57,982 bases of DNA from assembly GCA_009782215.1 (NCBI GenBank), contig WRKO01000015.1, positions 1 through 57,982 on the forward strand. Direction: 5' to 3'. This document shows, in pieces, positions 7,657-16,134 of this stretch; within the stretch, counting starts at the first letter, position 1; the number at the start of each line of letters is the position of its first letter. Origin of the DNA: Oscillospiraceae bacterium. Lineage in GTDB: Bacteria; Bacillota; Clostridia; Oscillospirales; UBA929. Below the pieces are notes generated by a model. The model worked only from the letters and a program-made list of their open reading frames with translations. It did not search any database and was not told the DNA's origin. Made by a program: the position numbers and the translations under genes.

Positions 7657-9090
7657 CTACCGTCCCAGCCAGTAAACCAACCGCTCGCTCACGGCCTTCG
7701 GGTCGGCTTTGCCGCCCATTTTCCGCATGACCTGCCCCATCAAAAACCCGATGACTTTCTGATTGCCGTCACGGTACTCGGCGACGGATTTATCGTTCTC
7801 CGCGAGGGCTTCCCGGACGGCATCGTCAATCGCCCCGGCGTCGCTGACCATGCCGAGCTTATTTTCCTCCACATACGCCGCCGGGTCAACGCCCCCCTCA
7901 AAGACCTTGAGAAGGATTTTCTTGCCCGTGTTGCGGTTGACGGTTTTACTGTCCACCAGCTCAATCAGCTTGGCGAATTTTTCACAGTCAATGCGCACAT
8001 CGTCCTCGCCCTTGTTGTCCCCCTTGGCGATGGCCAGCAGCTCGACGATTATCCAGTTGACGACCTCCCTTGGGTTGTTGTAACACTCCAGCGTCTTGTC
8101 AAACAGCTCCGACAGGTTTTTGCTTCCGGTGATAATCCGGGCGTCCGTCTCCGGCAGCCCCAGCGTTCCCGTCATGCGCTCATATTTTGTCTCCGCCGGT
8201 TCGGGCAGGCTTTGCCGCACCGCCTCAATCCAATCCTCGCCGACTGGCACCGGCGGAATCTCCGGGTCAGGGAAATAGCGGTAATCCGCCGCGTCCTCTT
8301 TCCCGCGCATGGAAAAGGTTTCGCCGAGAGCGTCGTCCCACCGCCGCGTCTCCTGCACCAATTCCTCACAGCCGGTTTCCAGCGCGCCGATATGCCGCTG
8401 CGCCTCAAACTCAATGGCGGCGGCGATGGCCTTTAGGGAATTCATGTTCTTAATCTCCGTACGCACCCCATACTCTTTGGCGCCGGTTTCCCGAACGGAG
8501 AGGTTCACATCACAGCGCATGGAGCCTTCCTGCATTTTGCAGTCGGATATCCCGGCGAAGCTCAGCAGGGAGCGCAGCTTTTCCAGATAGGCGACGACTT
8601 CCTCCGCCGCGCGGAAATCGGGGTTGCTCACAATCTCAATCAGCGGCACTCCGGCACGGTTGAAATCAGCCAGCGAGGCCCCGGCGCAGACGTCATGCAC
8701 CAGCTTTCCCGCGTCCTGCTCAATGTGGATTTGCTTGAGGGTAATCGTCTTCTTCCCCGCCGCCGTTTCAATTTCGACGCTTCCGTTCCGGCAAATTGGG
8801 GCGAATAGCTGCGTGATTTGATACCCTGTGGGCAGGTCGGGATAAAAGTAATTTTTCTTGTCAAACGCCGTAACCCTCGCGATTTCGCTGTTGGTGACCA
8901 GTCCGGCGGCGATGCCCAGCTCGATGGCCCGCTTGTTGGTCACGGCGGGCATTCCCGGCATCCCGGCGCAGGCGGGGCAGACGTTTTCATTCGGCTCCGC
9001 GCCGAACTTGGCCGAGCAGGCGCAAAACAGCTTGGATTCGGTGGCAAGCTCCACATGAACCTCCAAACCCATCACAACTTCATATTTCAC
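7657..9090 (-). CDS. gatB: Asp-tRNA(Asn)/Glu-tRNA(Gln) amidotransferase subunit B
   Basis: About 477 residues, normal length. Opens with MKYEVVMGLEVHVELATESKL-type sequence and carries the zinc-ligand region CACSAKFGAEPN...CPACAGMPG, the LPTGYQITQ block and the HIEQDAGKL segment typical of GatB. The C-terminal tail domain that recognises tRNA is present. GatB phosphorylates Asp- or Glu-tRNA and passes it ammonia from GatA. Start chosen: GTG at 9090, which overlaps the gatA stop (GTGA); an upstream ATG at 9114 would overlap gatA further. The subunit looks fully functional, in contrast to its GatA partner. Confidence 0.95.
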   Translation of the reverse strand: MKYEVVMGLEVHVELATESKLFCACSAKFGAEPNENVCPACAGMPGMPAVTNKRAIELGIAAGLVTNSEIARVTAFDKKNYFYPDLPTGYQITQLFAPICRNGSVEIETAAGKKTITLKQIHIEQDAGKLVHDVCAGASLADFNRAGVPLIEIVSNPDFRAAEEVVAYLEKLRSLLSFAGISDCKMQEGSMRCDVNLSVRETGAKEYGVRTEIKNMNSLKAIAAAIEFEAQRHIGALETGCEELVQETRRWDDALGETFSMRGKEDAADYRYFPDPEIPPVPVGEDWIEAVRQSLPEPAETKYERMTGTLGLPETDARIITGSKNLSELFDKTLECYNNPREVVNWIIVELLAIAKGDNKGEDDVRIDCEKFAKLIELVDSKTVNRNTGKKILLKVFEGGVDPAAYVEENKLGMVSDAGAIDDAVREALAENDKSVAEYRDGNQKVIGFLMGQVMRKMGGKADPKAVSERLVYWLGR

Positions 9091-9926
9091 AACCCCACCG
9101 CCTTTCTCAGCCATGCCTCGCCCCCCGCGTCCGCCGCCAGTTGCACGCCGTCAACGGTCAGCGACGGCAGCCCGCACAATACGGCAAGATGGCTCTCAAC
9201 GGGCAGCTCCAAGATGTCATATTCGTCAAAGCTGAGGGCGCTTTTGACCGCCGCGCGTATCTTCAAGGCCTTCTCATAGTATATTTCATAGTATTCCCGC
9301 GACAAAACCAAGCAGCCCATCATCGCCGAGAGCTTGGCTTCCAAGCCAAACCCCTCGGTGCGAGTCTTGGTGTAGAGACTGTCCAAATCCGTATACCCTT
9401 CGGCGCGGAAGCCGAATTTAACGCCGTCGTATCGGCTGATATTGGCGCTAATCTCGGCGTAGGCGAGAATGTGGAGAACCGAATCATATACGTCGGCATA
9501 GGGCGGGGTTACGGCGGCGCGGCGGGGAGGCGCGGCGGGGGGCCGGCAATCGTCACCGCATCGGATTTTATCCAAAAGCGCGAACGCCTCGGACGGCGTC
9601 TTTGCCGCGACGCCGATTTGATCCATCGAACAGGCTGTGGGTATCAAGCCGTACCGCGACACCGTGCCGTAGGTCGGGCGCAGATAGCAAAGCCCCTGTT
9701 TCGCCGCCTGACGGCGCACATGCCCGAACACATCGTTGCAGAGCAGGGGAGAGGGAAGCTCACCGGGGGCGCTTAGGCCGAACTCGGAGAGAACGGCCCG
9801 CTCGGCGGGTTCGTCCAGCCGGGTCAGGACTTCGGCGGTAAAGGGCGCGATGAAATTTTCCAGCATTTTCGACCCGGCCGTGGCCGGAAAGCCCTTCCGC
9901 ATGATGCTGTCGTCAGCGTATATCAT
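9087..9926 (-). CDS. Degenerate, shortened GatA-like protein without amidase catalytic triad
   Basis: 279 residues, against about 480-490 for GatA. Homology is clear in blocks: ATAGSKMLENF, LRPTYGTVSRYGL, CSMDQIG, ISANISRYDGVKFGF and RTEGFGLEAK. Compared from memory with a standard GatA, the catalytic Lys of KDN is replaced (YADD). The glycine/serine-rich GGSSGGS loop with the cis-Ser is deleted. The stretch matching GSDTGGSIRQP reads CNDVFGHVRRQ, so the nucleophile Ser is lost. The first 75 residues and much of the C-terminus are also missing. Yet the frame is open and tightly coupled: ATG 1 nt after gatC, stop overlapping the gatB GTG. Start 9926 is preferred to an ATG at 9965 inside gatC. 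It cannot release ammonia by known chemistry; a scaffold role, or a full GatA elsewhere, are the options. Confidence 0.85.
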   Translation of the reverse strand: MIYADDSIMRKGFPATAGSKMLENFIAPFTAEVLTRLDEPAERAVLSEFGLSAPGELPSPLLCNDVFGHVRRQAAKQGLCYLRPTYGTVSRYGLIPTACSMDQIGVAAKTPSEAFALLDKIRCGDDCRPPAAPPRRAAVTPPYADVYDSVLHILAYAEISANISRYDGVKFGFRAEGYTDLDSLYTKTRTEGFGLEAKLSAMMGCLVLSREYYEIYYEKALKIRAAVKSALSFDEYDILELPVESHLAVLCGLPSLTVDGVQLAADAGGEAWLRKAVGL

Positions 9927-9927
9927 A

Positions 9928-10197
9928 TCACACCACCGTTTTGGGTATTTGAAAATACCCGTCATACCGCTCCGGCGCGGCCGCTAAAATATCGTCCCGC
10001 GCAAACGCCTTTACGGCGACGTCGTCGCGCAGCGCGTCCGTCGGGGGGACGGGGGGAGCCGCGTCCCCGGCTTGGGGCAGATTGATATCATTCAGCACGG
10101 CAAACCCCTCCAGCAGTTTTTCCGCCAGACCGGCTATCCATCGGCGCTCGTCTTCCGGCAAATCCAGCTTTGCCATCGCTTCGTATTTTTTCATCAT
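9928..10197 (-). CDS. gatC: Asp-tRNA(Asn)/Glu-tRNA(Gln) amidotransferase subunit C
   Basis: 89 residues. Two N-terminal helices with AKLDLPEDERRWIAGLAEKL, the usual GatC opening, then the low-complexity linker that wraps around GatA and the RDD...AAAP segment near the end. GatC stabilises the GatA-GatB interface. It starts six nt after the aspS stop and ends one nt before the gatA-like ATG. Its second half is more Ala/Pro-rich than usual, which would fit co-evolution with a shrunken GatA. Confidence 0.88.
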   Translation of the reverse strand: MMKKYEAMAKLDLPEDERRWIAGLAEKLLEGFAVLNDINLPQAGDAAPPVPPTDALRDDVAVKAFARDDILAAAPERYDGYFQIPKTVV

Positions 10198-10203
10198 GCC
10201 GCC

Positions 10204-11943
10204 CTACCTGATTTTGATGTGGACTTCGCGCAACTGGCGCTCGGTCACGGTTCCGGGTGCGCCCATCAATACGTCCTGCGCGTTGCCGTTCATGGGGAAA
10301 GCGACAATTTCGCGGAGGTTCTCCTGCCCAGTCAGCAGCATGACAATCCTGTCGAGACCGGGGGCCATCCCCGCGTGCGGCGGCGCGCCGTAATGAAACG
10401 CGTTGAACAGGGCCGGGAATTTCGCTTCAATGTCTTTTTGGGTATACCCCGCGATGTCAAACGCCTTGAGCATAATGTCGGGCCGGTGGTTCCGCACCGC
10501 GCCGGAGGAAAGCTCCACGCCGTTGCAGACGATGTCATACTGATACGCCTTAACCTGAAGCGGGTCCAAGGTTTCAAGCGATTCCAGCCCACCCTGCGGC
10601 ATGGAAAACGGGTTGTGCGAAAAATCAATCCTGCCGGTGTCCCCGTTGATTTCATACATCGGGTAGTCGGTGATGAAGCAAAACTCAAACGAATCGGTCA
10701 AAAGCCCCAGCCGTTTGCCCAGCTCGTCGCGTATCCGCCCCGTCAGCCCGTCCGTCAGCCGGGGCGTGTCGCTGATGAAGAACACGGTGTCGTTTTCCTT
10801 TAATTCGAGCGTCTTGATGAACTCCGCCTGCTTGTCCTCAGATAAGAATTTCACGATGGGCCCTTTTAAGTCCATCCCCTCCGCCGCCGAGATATACCCA
10901 AGCCCTTTCATCCCGATTTCATCGGTGGCGAATTCCAGCATTTTTTCAAAAAACGACTTGGATTGTCCCGCGCAGCCCGGGACGGCGACGCCGCGCACCG
11001 GCTTGCCCCGGAAGGGGGCGAAGTCCGTGCCGGCGAAAAACGCCGTCAAGTCTTTGATGATCAGCGGATTACGCAAATCAGGCTTGTCCGTTCCATACGC
11101 CAGCATACATTCGGCATAGGGGATGCGGCGGAACGGCGCGGGGCTGACCGGCTTATCGGTAAAGGCCAAAAAGGTTTCGCTCAACGCCTTTTCGGCAACG
11201 GAAAACACATCCTCCTGCGTAGCAAACGCCATTTCAAAGTCAAGCTGGTAAAACTCGCCCGGCGAACGGTCGGCACGGGCGTCCTCGTCCCGGAAGCATG
11301 GCGCTATTTGGTAGTATTTGTCAAACCCAGACACCATCAGGAGCTGCTTGAATATCTGCGGCGCTTGCGGCAGCGCGTAAAACTGCCCGCGGTGTTTCCG
11401 GCTAGGCACCAGATAGTCCCGCGCGCCTTCCGGCGAGGAGGAGGTGAGGATGGGCGTCTGGATTTCGAGAAAGCCCATGTCCTCCATTTTGCCGCGTAAA
11501 AAGCGCGTAATCTCCGAGCGCATGACGATGTTTTGGCGAACCGCCGGGTTGCGCAAATCGAGGAACCGATATTTCAGCCGCAATTCCTCGCGGGTTTGGG
11601 CGGACTCTCCTATCTCGAAGGGAAGCTGATGCTCAGATTCGCTCAAGACGGTCAGGACGTCTGCTTTCACCTCCACCTCGCCGGTGGCGAGCTTAGGGTT
11701 GCAGGTGTCTTCCGACCTTTCGCGCAGCAGGCCTTCAACGGAGACGACATACTCCCGCCCCAGCCCTTTGACCAACGCCAAGTCGTTAACGACCACCTGC
11801 GTCACGCCGTAATGGTCGCGCAAATCAATGAAAATCACGCCGCCGTGGTCGCGGATGGCGTCAATCCACCCCGCCAGCCTGACCTGCCGGCCCACCTGTT
11901 CTTTCCTAAGCTCCCCGCAGCTATGCGTTCTGTATTTGCCCAT
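10204..11943 (-). CDS. aspS: Aspartyl-tRNA synthetase, probably non-discriminating
   Basis: 579 residues, bacterial type: OB-fold anticodon-binding domain (1-105), class II core with motif 2 (CFRDEDARADR), the GAD insertion (about 280-410) and motif 3 (GMAPGLDRIVMLL). In the anticodon domain the sequence RDHGGVIFIDLRD has His33 and Gly; this His-Gly form goes with synthetases that also charge tRNA-Asn with Asp. That fits the linked gatCAB genes, which would turn Asp-tRNA-Asn into Asn-tRNA-Asn. Start ATG at 11943 after GGGGGACTGA. First gene of the T-box operon. Confidence 0.96.
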   Translation of the reverse strand: MGKYRTHSCGELRKEQVGRQVRLAGWIDAIRDHGGVIFIDLRDHYGVTQVVVNDLALVKGLGREYVVSVEGLLRERSEDTCNPKLATGEVEVKADVLTVLSESEHQLPFEIGESAQTREELRLKYRFLDLRNPAVRQNIVMRSEITRFLRGKMEDMGFLEIQTPILTSSSPEGARDYLVPSRKHRGQFYALPQAPQIFKQLLMVSGFDKYYQIAPCFRDEDARADRSPGEFYQLDFEMAFATQEDVFSVAEKALSETFLAFTDKPVSPAPFRRIPYAECMLAYGTDKPDLRNPLIIKDLTAFFAGTDFAPFRGKPVRGVAVPGCAGQSKSFFEKMLEFATDEIGMKGLGYISAAEGMDLKGPIVKFLSEDKQAEFIKTLELKENDTVFFISDTPRLTDGLTGRIRDELGKRLGLLTDSFEFCFITDYPMYEINGDTGRIDFSHNPFSMPQGGLESLETLDPLQVKAYQYDIVCNGVELSSGAVRNHRPDIMLKAFDIAGYTQKDIEAKFPALFNAFHYGAPPHAGMAPGLDRIVMLLTGQENLREIVAFPMNGNAQDVLMGAPGTVTERQLREVHIKIR

Positions 11944-11962
11944 AACTCAGTCCCCCATTTCA

Positions 11963-11999
11963 AAATAAAAACCCTCAAAAACACTTCTGTTTCTGAGGG
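11963..11999 (-). terminator. T-box-controlled intrinsic terminator
   Basis: Minus strand: CCCTCA and TGAGGG close a hairpin (11972-11999) followed by TTTTTATTTT. It competes with the antiterminator that holds AGGGTGG. Confidence 0.85.
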
Positions 12000-12182
12000 A
12001 CGAGATTGCTCCCGCGGTGCCACCCTGCATTGACGCAAACGCGCCCGGCTTTTCATATTCAATTTGCGGCACTGCTCAACGGAAAGATTGTTTCCCGTTC
12101 CGCTACTCTCCCGACCGGCGCTTTCAGCCACGGCGCCGGCTCTCTGGCGGGATTTCCAAAAGGACGAGGATCTTTCGCTACG
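11963..12182 (-). ncRNA. T-box leader RNA upstream of aspS-gatCAB
   Basis: On the minus strand, 12012-12026 reads AGGGTGGCACCGCGG, the almost invariant T-box antiterminator sequence that pairs with the tRNA acceptor end. About 115 nt upstream is AGAGAGCCGG...TGGCTGAAA...CCGG (12145 to about 12115), the apical part of Stem I. After it comes a terminator with a U-run. Uncharged tRNA therefore stabilises the antiterminator and switches the operon on. Candidate specifier: AAC (Asn) at 12090-12092 within GGGAAACAATC, followed by the usual purine; this is the expected product of the pathway, but I have not folded the RNA and the codon is not certain. Confidence 0.9.
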
Positions 12183-12188
12183 GTTACA

Positions 12189-12217
12189 AGGATAACACAG
12201 ATTGCCCGCGTTGTCAA
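12189..12217 (-). promoter_or_regulatory. Promoter of the T-box/aspS operon
   Basis: Consensus TTGACA, 17-nt spacer, TATCCT on the minus strand; predicted start near 12182 gives a leader of about 240 nt before the aspS ATG. Confidence 0.75.
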
Positions 12218-12271
12218 CGGCTATCGTTTTGAGTTTCCCCAAAATCTAGCCGGCTTTCCACGGCCGCGCGG

Positions 12272-12306
12272 AGAAAAACCTGCCGCCGTACCGTACGGCG
12301 GCAGGT
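12272..12306 (-). terminator. Intrinsic terminator after the LRR-SLH gene
   Basis: A 13-bp perfect stem (ACCTGCCGCCGTA and complement) with a 3-nt loop, followed on the minus strand by TTTTTCT, starting 11 nt after the stop codon. It separates the surface island from the T-box operon. Confidence 0.85.
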
Positions 12307-12316
12307 TATGATCAGA

Positions 12317-13903
12317 CTACTTAACCGAGTTCCACAGATTCAAGAACACCACGATGCACATTTCGCTGGTCAAGGAAGCCTGCGGGTTGAAATTCACGCC
12401 GTCGCCGGACATGATATCTCTTGCGGTCACCACATTTACGGCGTTGGACGCCCAAGACGCGATGCTCTCGGCGTCTCCGTAGCTCGCGGCGGGCGAGCCT
12501 CCCGTATTCAACTCCAGAACATTGGTAAGGATATTGTTCACCAGCGTGGCGGCCTGTTCGCGCGTCAGCAAATCACCGGGGCGGAACATCCCGCCGCTCC
12601 CGGCGGCGATGCCAAGCGCGTTTGCCGCCAAAATGTCCGCGTCGTCCGTATCGGAGAACGAGTCGAGCGTGAGTTCGCGCTCCTTCACAAGCTCATCCAC
12701 GCTCTTCTCATAATACTCCTCCACGAAATGGACGGCCGCCATCACAAACTCGTAGCGCGTCGTTTCCGTCTGATACCCGGTCAAAAGCCCCGGCACGGCA
12801 AATCTCTCGCCCGCGCTCATATTCTCCACCGCCCAGCCCGACGGCTTAGGCAACGGCCCGGCAGGGACTCTAGCGATATCTCTGGCGTACCTGAGGGCGG
12901 TGCTTTCCGGTTCGCACAACACCCTTACCTTCGGGCTCCCGGAAAAGGCATTGCTTCCTATAAATACGATGCTGGACGGAAGCACTATGTTCGTCAGTTC
13001 CGGGCACACCCCAAACGCCCGGTCGCCGATTGACCTCGCGCCGTCCGCGACAATGACGGTTTGCAAGGCGGAGCTGTCGGCAAACGCAGACTCCCCGATG
13101 CTTGCGCTTCCCAAATTCGCCGTTTTCAGTGCATAGCAGCCATAGAAGGAATAGTGTCCGACAATCGAAGCCTTCGGAAACGATATGCTCCGCAGGGCAA
13201 CGCAGCGATAGAAAGCGCGATCCGCAACGATTTCCACATCCCGCGTATTCGCAAGCTTCGTCAGGTTGACAGCATATGCAAAAGCTCCGCTCTCAATGAC
13301 CGTCGTACCCGGTTGCAGCGAATATCCGCCCTCTCTCGCCTGCGGATACGCCACCAACGTCCGCCCGTCCTTGGAGTACAAAACCCCGTCAAACTCGGCA
13401 AAAGCCGCGTTTTCCTCATCCACGGCAAAGTCATGGAGCTTGATACAGCCCGAAAAAGCGGAGTCTCCGATAGATGAGACATTCTTAGGGATATTCATGG
13501 CGTCAAGCTCGACGCACAGCTCGAAAGCGCGGGGGCCAATGCTCGTAACCCCCGCACCAAGGGTGAAGCCTGAAAGAGAAATGCAATTCTCAAATGCGCT
13601 GTTCTCAATGGTTGTGACGCTATCGGGGATGTTTATCTCCGACAGATAGTAGCAATCCTTGAACGCGCCCGCTCCGATAACCGTCACGGAATCGGGCAGA
13701 ATTACCCTTCTGATGTACTCGTTACCGCTAAAGGCGCTGTTCCATATCCGTGTGACCCCGCCCGGAACGGTCACGGTTGCGCTTCTTCCGTAATAGCCGA
13801 TTAGCACGCCGTTCTCGATGTCAAAGTCCGAAGCAACGGCGGGCAGGGAAAACGCCGGGACAAGCAGAAAAAGAGTGAGCATGAGCGCGAAAGACCGTTT
13901 CAT
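12317..13903 (-). CDS. Secreted leucine-rich-repeat (BspA-type) protein with SLH anchor
   Basis: 528 residues. Signal peptide 1-22 (ends SLPAVAS). Residues about 25-340 are BspA-type LRRs, each with a core like 'V.IPDSVT.IG..AF..C', about twelve copies. Residues about 365-528 hold two to three SLH units (FSDTDDADILAANALGIAAGSG, FRPGDLLTREQAATLV, FNPQASLTSEM), which bind pyruvylated wall glycan. So a cell-surface protein with a repeat face for binding ligands. Start chosen: ATG at 13903, eight nt after AAAGGA; an ATG nine nt upstream sits inside that site. A strong terminator follows. Third of the three surface genes of this island. Confidence 0.9.
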   Translation of the reverse strand: MKRSFALMLTLFLLVPAFSLPAVASDFDIENGVLIGYYGRSATVTVPGGVTRIWNSAFSGNEYIRRVILPDSVTVIGAGAFKDCYYLSEINIPDSVTTIENSAFENCISLSGFTLGAGVTSIGPRAFELCVELDAMNIPKNVSSIGDSAFSGCIKLHDFAVDEENAAFAEFDGVLYSKDGRTLVAYPQAREGGYSLQPGTTVIESGAFAYAVNLTKLANTRDVEIVADRAFYRCVALRSISFPKASIVGHYSFYGCYALKTANLGSASIGESAFADSSALQTVIVADGARSIGDRAFGVCPELTNIVLPSSIVFIGSNAFSGSPKVRVLCEPESTALRYARDIARVPAGPLPKPSGWAVENMSAGERFAVPGLLTGYQTETTRYEFVMAAVHFVEEYYEKSVDELVKERELTLDSFSDTDDADILAANALGIAAGSGGMFRPGDLLTREQAATLVNNILTNVLELNTGGSPAASYGDAESIASWASNAVNVVTARDIMSGDGVNFNPQASLTSEMCIVVFLNLWNSVK

Positions 13904-13983
13904 ATTTACCATCCTTTGCGTTTTTTACATAGGGCGAGCGGCCATCATGGATGACCGCTCACGCTTGTCCTGTTTTAGAAAAA

Positions 13984-15066
13984 TTACTTTACGCGAATCG
14001 CCACGTTGTACTCAAGGCCGACACCGGCGGCGTTGATTCTGGCGAAATACTCGGCGTTCAGTTCTCTGATAGCCGCGACGGTGGTGTCGTACTGTCTCGC
14101 GATATCGGCGAGAATCTGAGCGCTGGAGCGGGTAGCGGAGCTACGCTCGCTAACGGTGTGCCACACTTGGCCCGCCGCCGCGCCGTTGCCGTTGCTGCCG
14201 CCTTTATTGTACGGCCCGGTATCTCCGGCTCTCGCGGCAGCAATGCTTATTGTCGAACTTTCGACAGAAGGCCAGCCGCCAACCCAGTCACGGGAATGAA
14301 CCAGAAAACCATCGGTCCAGCCTTTCGGTGTTACAAGCCCACTCGTCAAGTGCGGGAACGCGAAAGGAATTTGCCGCACATCAAGATTCGTTGTTCTTTC
14401 AAAGTCCTCTCCAGCGTACTGAAGCTCGTCACGGCGATTGTACGGACCCAGCACCCAACTCGTCACCGTTATAGGAACAGTGATATACAGGGGAGAAGCG
14501 GCAGTCGAAGACGTATCCGCCCTGCGAGTCCAGAAATCAGCATAGTTGGCGAAAATGTTGTTGCTCTCCATCAGGACATAGCTCGTGCCTTGGGTGTTGT
14601 TTAACTTTGCCAAGTCAGCAAACCAAGTCGGGTTTTGCGCCCTGATGGCAGCCTCGGTCGTGACCAAGGTGAATCCGCCGGGCCCGGAGTAGTTGGTAAG
14701 TTTCGCAAAAGTGTCGTCACGTCTGACATAGCGGCGAAGGGTGACTTGGTCGTAGATTTTCAGTCTGACGCCGTGTTCGACTTGGATGTTCAAGCCGGTG
14801 GTCGTGTTGCGGAGGGCAAGGTCAGCAAAATAAGCCACGTTGTTGGGTTGGCTCTTAATGTTGTCGACCGTTGTGCCGTGCAAATCCGCGATGGTTTGCA
14901 GCGTTTCGCCGCGAACGACCCAATGATACACCGAAGAGACGGTCCATTGGTCAGCCTGCCAACTGTCATAAGGATCAATCCAGTCGTAGGCCATTGCGGG
15001 GACTGCGAGTGCGAATGCCATGATAAGCGCGAGTAGCAGGGAAGCGATTCTTTTTGCCCGTTTCAT
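13984..15066 (-). CDS. Secreted LysM-domain protein
   Basis: 360 residues. Signal peptide 1-27 ending AVPAMA. A clear LysM motif follows (YHWVVRGETLQTIADLHGTT), a second LysM-like block begins near YVRRDDTFAKL, and a third sits at the C-terminus (VWHTVSERSSATRSSAQIL...ARQYDTTVAAIRELN). Between them is a region of about 130 residues I do not recognise. LysM binds GlcNAc polymers such as peptidoglycan. No catalytic domain seen. Start ATG at 15066 behind AGGAGG; the open frame extends upstream without a good ribosome site. It lies between the duplicated-module gene and the LRR-SLH gene, same strand. Confidence 0.85.
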   Translation of the reverse strand: MKRAKRIASLLLALIMAFALAVPAMAYDWIDPYDSWQADQWTVSSVYHWVVRGETLQTIADLHGTTVDNIKSQPNNVAYFADLALRNTTTGLNIQVEHGVRLKIYDQVTLRRYVRRDDTFAKLTNYSGPGGFTLVTTEAAIRAQNPTWFADLAKLNNTQGTSYVLMESNNIFANYADFWTRRADTSSTAASPLYITVPITVTSWVLGPYNRRDELQYAGEDFERTTNLDVRQIPFAFPHLTSGLVTPKGWTDGFLVHSRDWVGGWPSVESSTISIAAARAGDTGPYNKGGSNGNGAAAGQVWHTVSERSSATRSSAQILADIARQYDTTVAAIRELNAEYFARINAAGVGLEYNVAIRVK

Positions 15067-15094
15067 TTTTAGAGTCCTCCTAAAAATTTTTTTA

Positions 15095-15121
15095 TTTAAG
15101 AGCGGCAAGCCGCTTCTTAAA
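15095..15121 (-). other. Hairpin between the 294-aa gene and the LysM gene
   Basis: About 12 bp of stem (TTTAAGAGCGGC side) with a bulged T and a tiny loop. It is followed on the minus strand by an A-run and then TTTTT before AGGAGG, so it is not a clean terminator. It may protect or separate the two messages. Confidence 0.35.
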
Positions 15122-15137
15122 CACAAAAGAATACGCG

Positions 15138-16022
15138 CTAGCTGTCTTCGTCCCGGCGGGACGGGAGAATGTCAACGGGGGATACCAAGGCGGCGCTGTT
15201 GGCAAACATCTGGGCGATGACTTCCGCCATGCCAACGGTTCTGGCGAAGTCCGGGAGACCGTCTAAGAGGTTCGGGACGACATATCTGGGCACATAACCC
15301 AGCAGGGTGACAAAGGCCATCGGGTCTACGTCCAAAGCGGTCGCCTTGAGCTCCTCTATGTCGTATCCGGCCGCGATGTAATCCTCGTCAGTCAAAAATC
15401 TCAGCTCTGGGGGGGGCGTCTCTAATCTCACATCCGTCGCGGCGGTCTCGGCGACTGCTGCGGGAGCCTGCGGCGCCGGAGCGGCGGGTTCGGGAGCCTT
15501 CGCGGGTTCCATGGCTCTTGCGATCTCCGAGGTCTTCGCCATCTCCGCGACCCTATCGATTTCAGCGGATCTCGCGAGTCCGGCGGTTTCTGCTTCCAAT
15601 GCGGAAAATCCCAAGGCATTGTTCGTGGCGGCTGTTTTGGCGAGGTCTTCCTTCGTCGCGACGGTTTGCGAGTAGTCTATGGAACGGCTCATGTCATGCG
15701 GAAGAAAATATTTAGGGATTTCACCAAATTGAGAAACGTATGAAAGCGGATTCGCGTTTAGAGTATTGGCCTTTAACACTTCTACGTCGTATCCAGCGGC
15801 TATGTAATCCTCGTCGGTGAGCATCTTCAGCGGTACCGGCTCGTTGTTCACACCCCTGAACATAGGCACTCTCGTTCTAGTGTTCGCGTCGCGCGTGGTC
15901 AGCTTGGCATACTCTGCGTTATACAAATCAACAAATCTTTGAAGCTCATCGGTTGTTAGGCTGGATGCTCTGTAGGCCGCATAAGCCACTGACTCAAATC
16001 CGCCGACTGATAAATCCGCCAT
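15138..16022 (-). CDS. Unknown protein with a duplicated LTDEDYIAAGYD module
   Basis: 294 residues, no family recognised. Two copies of a module of about 43 residues, at 68-110 and 210-252, each starting LTDEDYIAAGYD and continuing E.LKA..L...P...V...G..P.Y..P. They are separated by an Ala/Glu-rich, probably helical stretch (125-175) and a Pro/Ala linker (176-198). No signal peptide or membrane segment, so it is cytoplasmic or leaves by an unusual route. Start ATG at 16022 after GGGAGGCG. The promoter region has two GTTACAT repeats shared with the neighbouring regulator. First gene of the three-gene surface block. Confidence 0.75.
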   Translation of the reverse strand: MADLSVGGFESVAYAAYRASSLTTDELQRFVDLYNAEYAKLTTRDANTRTRVPMFRGVNNEPVPLKMLTDEDYIAAGYDVEVLKANTLNANPLSYVSQFGEIPKYFLPHDMSRSIDYSQTVATKEDLAKTAATNNALGFSALEAETAGLARSAEIDRVAEMAKTSEIARAMEPAKAPEPAAPAPQAPAAVAETAATDVRLETPPPELRFLTDEDYIAAGYDIEELKATALDVDPMAFVTLLGYVPRYVVPNLLDGLPDFARTVGMAEVIAQMFANSAALVSPVDILPSRRDEDS

Positions 16023-16065
16023 GAAAATCGCCTCCCGTACATATCGCGATTACGGTATAATCACT

Positions 16066-16088
16066 ATGTAACTTGGCAAAAATGTAAC
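16066..16088 (-). promoter_or_regulatory. GTTACAT direct repeats upstream of the surface operon
   Basis: Minus strand GTTACAT occurs at 16082-16088 and again at 16066-16072, a 16-nt step, just upstream of a TATACC -10-like hexamer with no good -35. This looks like an activator-dependent promoter. The same half-site occurs around the LytTR gene. Confidence 0.4.
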
Positions 16089-16134
16089 CGCAGATATTCC
16101 ACTTACAAGAGAATATCTCACTCGCGCAGGATAG

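Noticed and set aside
13932..13956. Hairpin before the LRR-SLH gene as a terminator
   Set aside because: Arms GAGCGG.CATC/GATG.CCGCTC are real, but on the transcribed strand it is followed by GCCCTATGTA and an A-run, not U, so I do not call termination.
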